A stretch of DNA of 10,864 bases from Deltaproteobacteria bacterium (GTDB taxonomy: Bacteria; Desulfobacterota; GWC2-55-46; JAUVFY01): assembly GCA_030594025.1 (NCBI GenBank), contig JAUVFY010000033.1, positions 1 through 10,864 on the forward strand, given 5' to 3'. Position numbers and translations under genes: made by a program. This document shows, piece after piece, positions 6,966 through 10,864 of this stretch (position 1 is its first letter; each line of letters begins with the position of its first letter). The notes under the pieces are model-generated. The model saw only the letters and a program-made list of their open reading frames with translations, was not told where the DNA came from and made no database searches.

Positions 6966-7853
6966 ATGTCTTTCAGATCGGGTTTCATAGCCATAATCGG
7001 CAGGCCCAATGCGGGTAAATCCACGCTCCTTAATACCATCCTCGGTGAAAAGGTGGCCATAGTTTCCGAGAAGCCACAGACCACGAGGAACAGGATCCGG
7101 GGGGTGAAGAACCTCGAGGGCGCCCAGATCGTATTCGTCGACACCCCCGGGATACACAGGCCCAAGGGGCTTTTGAACGAGTTCATGGTAAGGGAGGCCC
7201 TTAAGAGCCTGAAGGACGTCGACGGGGTCGTCTATCTCGTAGAGGCCACGAGGGGTATAGACCAGGTCGAAGAATACATAATTGCGAGCCTCGAGAGGCT
7301 TAAGGCCCCTGTCATACTGTGCATAAACAAGGTGGACGTTGTTGAAAAGCCCCGGGTGTTGCCGCTCATAGACGAATACTCAAAGCGCTACCGGTTTACC
7401 GAGATAGTGCCCATCTCGGCATTGAAGGGCGAGGGTGTGGAAGAGATCCTGGAGATCGTTTCGGGCCTGCTTCCAGAGGGGCCGAAGTACTTCCCCGAGG
7501 ACATACTAACCGACCAGCCCGAAAGGTTCGTCGTAAGCGAAATTATAAGGGAGAAGGTCTTCATCTATACAAGGCAAGAGATCCCATATGCAACGGCGGT
7601 CTTTATCGAGGAGTTCAAGGAGGACACGGGAAAAAACCTCGTAAGCATCAAGGCCGCCATTAACGTCGAGAGGGATTCGCAGAAGGGGATAATCATAGGA
7701 AAGGGCGGGAAGATGATAAAAACCATAGGCTCAGCGGCAAGGGCCGATATCGAGAGGCTACTCGGGGTCAAGGTCTACCTTGAGCTCTTCGTAAGGGTCC
7801 AGAAGGAATGGACGAAGAGCCTTCGCTCCTTGAGGGAGTTCGGGTACAAATAG
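6966..7853 (+). CDS. era: GTPase Era
   Basis: 295-aa GTPase that binds the 3' end of 16S rRNA and checks maturation of the 30S subunit, partly at the membrane. Visible: G1 GRPNAGKS (12-19), G2 threonine in KPQTTRNR (39-40), G3 DTPG (59-62), G4 NKVD (121-124), G5 SALKG (151-155), and a C-terminal KH domain with the GKGG loop (245-248) and the family ending VKVYLELFVRVQKEW. Length is normal for Era. The ATG at 6966 gives the usual MSFRSGFIAIIGRPN start; an AAGGTG at 6947-6952 is 13 nt away, long for a Shine-Dalgarno. A consensus-like promoter sits directly upstream. der follows after 117 nt, an arrangement also known in some Deltaproteobacteria. Confidence 0.97.
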   Translation: MSFRSGFIAIIGRPNAGKSTLLNTILGEKVAIVSEKPQTTRNRIRGVKNLEGAQIVFVDTPGIHRPKGLLNEFMVREALKSLKDVDGVVYLVEATRGIDQVEEYIIASLERLKAPVILCINKVDVVEKPRVLPLIDEYSKRYRFTEIVPISALKGEGVEEILEIVSGLLPEGPKYFPEDILTDQPERFVVSEIIREKVFIYTRQEIPYATAVFIEEFKEDTGKNLVSIKAAINVERDSQKGIIIGKGGKMIKTIGSAARADIERLLGVKVYLELFVRVQKEWTKSLRSLREFGYK

Positions 7854-7923
7854 TTCCCCCCATACGTTACCCGTTTTTCGCGTCCGTTAAAGTTACGGAG
7901 AATTCAAAAAATATATTTTCAAA

Positions 7924-7939
7924 CAGTTACGTTTAACTG
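7924..7939. promoter_or_regulatory. Inverted repeat CAGTTA-CGTT-TAACTG upstream of der
   Basis: A perfect 6-bp inverted repeat with a 4-nt centre, 31 nt before the der start codon, in the AT-rich half of the era-der gap. It could be a small operator or a hairpin in the leader of der. No T-run follows, so it does not look like a terminator. A further imperfect repeat, CCGT/ACGG, lies at 7884-7898. No clear -35/-10 pair could be assigned to der. Confidence 0.35.
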
Positions 7940-7970
7940 ACACGGATTATGTTATTAAGGTATTGAAGTC

Positions 7971-9281
7971 ATGAAACCCTTAGTCGCCATAGTCGGGCGT
8001 CCGAACGTGGGGAAGTCGGTGCTTTTTAACAGGCTCGTAGGAAGGCGAAAGGCCATCGTCCTGGGTGAGCCCGGTGTTACGAGGGACCTGAATTACGCTG
8101 ACGTAACGGAGTGGGCCAGGACCTTTACCCTTGTGGATACGGGTGGGTTTGAGCCGGAGGCAAAGGAGGGCCTTTTAAAGCAGATAAGGGAGCAGGCGCG
8201 CCTTGCCATAGAGGAGGCCGACGTCATAGTGCTCCTTATGGACGGGAGGGCCGGGCCCACGCATCAGGACAAAGAGCTGATTAGTATACTCAGGAAGGCG
8301 GGAAGGCCCGTAATCTACTGCGTAAACAAGATAGACACCCCCCGCCAGACGCGGGCCGTGGACGAGTTCTATTCGCTGGGGCTGGACTCGGTTATGCCCA
8401 TTTCCGCGGAGCACGGCCTCGGTGTGGCCGAGCTCCTCGACAGTATCTTTGAAAGGATACCGCTTGCCCCGGCCGAAGAGGAGCATGACGAGAGGGTTAA
8501 GATAGCCATAGTAGGTAGGCCCAACGTAGGGAAATCGTCGCTCCTCAATAGCCTCCTCGGAAGGGAGAGGGCCATCGTAAGCGAGGTTCCCGGCACCACG
8601 AGGGACGCCCTCGACTCCCTCTTTGAAAGGGAAGGAAAGAGGTACCTTGTCATAGATACGGCGGGCATAAGGAGGAAGACAAAGGTAAGCTCCATGGTCG
8701 AGAAGTACTCCATCGTAAAGGCGATAAGGAGTATCAACAGGTGCGACGTTGCGCTGCTTGTTATAGACGGCGTCGAGGGGGTTTTGGCCCAGGATGAGAG
8801 GATAGGAAGGATTATTGACGAGGGCGGAAAGGGCTGTGTCATAGTAGTCAACAAATGGGACCTGGTGGAGAAGGATACCCATACGGCCCGGAGGTGCTCG
8901 GAGGAGGTACGCCGGAGGCTCAATTTTCTCTCCTTTGCGCCCGTTGTTTTCGTATCCGCCCTTACAGGGCAGAGGGTGGATAAGGCACTCACGACAGTGG
9001 ACTGGGTGGCGGCACGCATCCAGGCACGGGTCCCCACGTCGAAGCTAAACGTACTTCTCAAGGGCTTTTCGGCCGCTCACGCCCCTCCGCCATACCATGG
9101 CAGGGCGGTCAAGTTCTATTACACGACACAGACCGCTACCGGCCCCCCGACGTTCGTTGTATTCGCCAATTACCCGGAGGGGGTCCCTGAAACGTACAGG
9201 AGATACCTCGTGGGCCGCTTCAGGGAGTCTCTGGGGATGAAGGACGTGCCCATAAGGGTCTTTTTCAGGAAGAGGGAATGA
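7971..9281 (+). CDS. der: GTPase Der (EngA), double Era-like GTPase
   Basis: 436-aa ribosome-associated GTPase needed for 50S subunit maturation. It has two tandem G domains and a C-terminal KH-like domain. Domain 1: GRPNVGKS (9-16), DTGG (56-59), NKID (119-122), SAEHG (145-149). Domain 2: GRPNVGKS (182-189), DTAGIRRK (229-236), NKWD (294-297), SALTG (329-333). The KH-like part carries PPPYHGRAVKFYYTTQ (372-387) and GPPTFVVFANYP (391-402). In domain 1 the residue after GKS is valine, where threonine or serine is common. Length and order are typical, and the protein is a tandem neighbour of era, so two ribosome-assembly checkpoints for the two subunits lie side by side. The ATG at 7971 has AAGG (7957-7960) 10 nt upstream. 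Confidence 0.97.
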   Translation: MKPLVAIVGRPNVGKSVLFNRLVGRRKAIVLGEPGVTRDLNYADVTEWARTFTLVDTGGFEPEAKEGLLKQIREQARLAIEEADVIVLLMDGRAGPTHQDKELISILRKAGRPVIYCVNKIDTPRQTRAVDEFYSLGLDSVMPISAEHGLGVAELLDSIFERIPLAPAEEEHDERVKIAIVGRPNVGKSSLLNSLLGRERAIVSEVPGTTRDALDSLFEREGKRYLVIDTAGIRRKTKVSSMVEKYSIVKAIRSINRCDVALLVIDGVEGVLAQDERIGRIIDEGGKGCVIVVNKWDLVEKDTHTARRCSEEVRRRLNFLSFAPVVFVSALTGQRVDKALTTVDWVAARIQARVPTSKLNVLLKGFSAAHAPPPYHGRAVKFYYTTQTATGPPTFVVFANYPEGVPETYRRYLVGRFRESLGMKDVPIRVFFRKRE

Positions 9282-9319
9282 GCCGCCGAAGGCTGTAAGA
9301 GCCCGAAATTTTGAAGATT

Positions 9320-9391
9320 TTTATTGTAAAATACACGAATGTATGGGAAGATATTTAATGGTATAAAATGATGTATAATGGAGTAAAATAC
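9320..9391 (+). promoter_or_regulatory. AT-rich putative promoter region of ftsH with repeated GTAAAATAC
   Basis: The 133-nt gap between der and ftsH is markedly AT-rich. It holds four -10-like hexamers: TAAAAT (9327-9332), TATAAA (9362-9367), a perfect TATAAT (9374-9379) and TAAAAT (9384-9389). None has a good -35 at 16-18 nt, and the nearest TTGAAG (9311-9316) is badly spaced for all of them. The 9-mer GTAAAATAC occurs at 9326-9334 and 9383-9391, 57 nt apart. I saw no heat-shock sigma32 -10 consensus. A promoter for ftsH here is likely, but its exact site is not resolved. Confidence 0.4.
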
Positions 9392-9414
9392 TTACAAACT
9401 TAAAAGGGACGGAA

Positions 9415-10864
9415 ATGAACCAGTTATACAAGAACATAGCCATGTGGCTAATAATCATCGCCACGGTCGTACTCATGTTCAACCTCCTGAGCTACAAGCA
9501 GCCCACCCCTGACAACGTCATCTACAGCGATTTCATACAGGCCGTAGACAACGGGGAAGTCGCCGAGGTGACCATACAGGGGGAGAATATAATCGGGAAG
9601 TTCACGGACGGAAGGACCTTCAGGACCTTTACGGCCCAGGACCCGGAGCTTGTCACCAAGCTTCGGGCAAAGGGCGTTAAGATAGCCGCCGAGCCCGTTG
9701 CCGACACGCCCGGCTGGGGTCTCATATTAATCCAGTGGTTCCCCATGATTCTCTTGATAGGGCTGTGGGTATTCTTCATGCGCCAGATGCAGACCGGAGG
9801 AGGCAAGGCCATGAGCTTCGGCAAATCCAGGGCAAAGCTCCTTCTTGAGGACCAGCACAGGGTGACCTTCAAGGACGTGGCCGGCATAGACGAGGCCAAA
9901 GAGGAGGTCGAGGAGATAATAGAGTTTTTGAAGGACCCGAAAAAATTCACAAAACTCGGCGGCAGGATCCCCAAGGGGGTGCTCCTCATAGGCGCGCCCG
10001 GGACCGGTAAGACGCTCCTTGCAAAGGCCATCGCAGGCGAGGCGGAAGTGCCCTTTTATTCCATCTCTGGAAGCGACTTTGTCGAGATGTTCGTCGGAGT
10101 GGGCGCATCCCGTGTAAGGGACCTGTTCATACAGGGCAAAAAGAACGCCCCGTGCATAATTTTCATAGACGAGATAGACGCCGTGGGCAGGCACAGGGGC
10201 GCCGGACTCGGTGGCGGCCATGACGAAAGGGAGCAGACGCTTAACCAGCTCCTGGTCGAGATGGACGGCTTTGAATCCAACGAGGGAGTTATAATCGTCG
10301 CCGCGACGAACAGGCCCGACGTGCTCGACCCGGCCCTTTTGAGGCCCGGCAGGTTCGACCGCACGGTCCTGGTGCCAAAGCCTGACCTCAAGGGCAGGGT
10401 AGAGATACTCGAGGTCCACACTGAAAAGACCCCCATGGCCGATGACGTGGACCTGAACGTGGTTGCCAGGGGCACGCCCGGTTTTTCGGGTGCAGACCTG
10501 TCTAACCTCGTAAACGAAGCGGCCCTTCTTGCTGCGAGAAGGGGTAAAGAGACCGTTGAGAAGGTTGACTTCGACGAAGCCAAGGACAAACTCCTTATGG
10601 GCCGCGAGCGCAAGTCCATGATAATAAGCGAGGAGGAGAAGAGAAACACCGCTTACCACGAGGCCGGTCATACGCTCGTTGCGAGGCTCATCCCGGGCAC
10701 AGACCCCATACACAAGGTCTCCATAATCCCCAGGGGCATGGCCCTCGGGCTCACTCAACAGCTTCCCATAGACGAAAGGTACACCCACAACAGGGAATAC
10801 CTGATGGACAGCATTGCAGTTCTTATGGGCGGCAGGGCGGCCGAGGAGCTCGTTTTAAAGCACA
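9415..10864 (+). CDS. ftsH: ATP-dependent zinc metalloprotease FtsH (cut by window edge)
   Basis: The first 483 residues are present in one unbroken frame; the C-terminus lies beyond the right edge. FtsH is a hexameric membrane AAA+ protease that degrades unassembled membrane proteins and short-lived regulators. Visible in order: first membrane helix (about 10-25), periplasmic region (about 26-100), second membrane helix (about 102-122), Walker A GAPGTGKT (193-200), pore-loop FVGVG (226-230), Walker B IIFIDE (248-253), second region of homology with NRPDVLDPALLRPGRFDR (299-316, arginine fingers), and the zinc-protease motif HEAGH (415-419). The ATG at 9415 has a good AAGGGA Shine-Dalgarno (9404-9409, 5 nt spacer). 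About 120-160 residues, including the third zinc ligand region, are probably missing from view. It seems to be transcribed from its own AT-rich upstream region. Confidence 0.97.
   Translation, partial: MNQLYKNIAMWLIIIATVVLMFNLLSYKQPTPDNVIYSDFIQAVDNGEVAEVTIQGENIIGKFTDGRTFRTFTAQDPELVTKLRAKGVKIAAEPVADTPGWGLILIQWFPMILLIGLWVFFMRQMQTGGGKAMSFGKSRAKLLLEDQHRVTFKDVAGIDEAKEEVEEIIEFLKDPKKFTKLGGRIPKGVLLIGAPGTGKTLLAKAIAGEAEVPFYSISGSDFVEMFVGVGASRVRDLFIQGKKNAPCIIFIDEIDAVGRHRGAGLGGGHDEREQTLNQLLVEMDGFESNEGVIIVAATNRPDVLDPALLRPGRFDRTVLVPKPDLKGRVEILEVHTEKTPMADDVDLNVVARGTPGFSGADLSNLVNEAALLAARRGKETVEKVDFDEAKDKLLMGRERKSMIISEEEKRNTAYHEAGHTLVARLIPGTDPIHKVSIIPRGMALGLTQQLPIDERYTHNREYLMDSIAVLMGGRAAEELVLKH

Noticed and set aside
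8175..8882. Minus-strand open frame opposite der (235 codons)
   Set aside because: Antisense to a complete Der with both G domains intact; no domain signature or ribosome site.
9283..9312. Possible terminator after der (AGCC/GGCT stem)
   Set aside because: A 4-bp stem followed by only a short AAATTTT after a further 10 nt; not convincing.
9727..10788. Long minus-strand open frame opposite ftsH (353 codons)
   Set aside because: The plus strand encodes an intact FtsH with every motif; the antisense frame has no family features.

Overview
The window carries ordinary bacterial housekeeping DNA: ten protein-coding genes, eight complete and two cut by the window edges, plus one possible small gene. 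Most genes face right. No rRNA, tRNA, CRISPR array, insertion sequence, phage gene or riboswitch was recognised. The DNA is GC-rich by eye, with AT-rich patches only in the intergenic regions. Codon choice is striking: AGG for arginine and ATA for isoleucine are used throughout, including in essential genes. The order tmk-holB-ricT-metG-tatD, the TatD-radical SAM fusion and the era-der pair suggest an uncultured diderm of the Desulfobacterota (former Deltaproteobacteria) or Nitrospirota type. That placement is an inference, not something the sequence proves.

Left end (1-965, minus strand): an ABC-2 type exporter, with the ATPase gene followed by the start of its permease, which runs off the window. 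A 274-nt non-coding gap (966-1239) separates it from the rightward genes and holds an AT-rich tract and a plausible sigma70 promoter for tmk.

Centre (1240-6914, plus strand): a tightly packed, probably co-transcribed run. It contains thymidylate kinase (tmk), the clamp-loader delta-prime subunit (holB), a PSP1/RicT protein, methionyl-tRNA synthetase (metG), a TatD nuclease fused to a radical SAM domain, and a possible 56-residue membrane protein. Gaps are 0 to 49 nt. ricT ends in a 12-bp tandem repeat whose last copy abuts the stop codon, and the GTG start of metG follows at once. The run links dTTP supply, replication-fork loading, tRNA charging and nucleic-acid turnover.

Right part (6966-9281): two ribosome-biogenesis GTPases, era (30S maturation) and der (50S maturation). 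A TTGACA-N17-TATCTT promoter lies so close to era that its transcript might start at the AUG. A 16-nt inverted repeat precedes der.

Right end (9415-10864): ftsH, the membrane AAA+ zinc metalloprotease, cut by the window edge. It is preceded by an AT-rich 133-nt gap with several -10-like hexamers and a repeated 9-mer.

I found no convincing undescribed system. The items most worth a second look are the TatD-radical SAM fusion, the possible leaderless era transcript, the ricT tail repeat at the metG start and the small membrane ORF.
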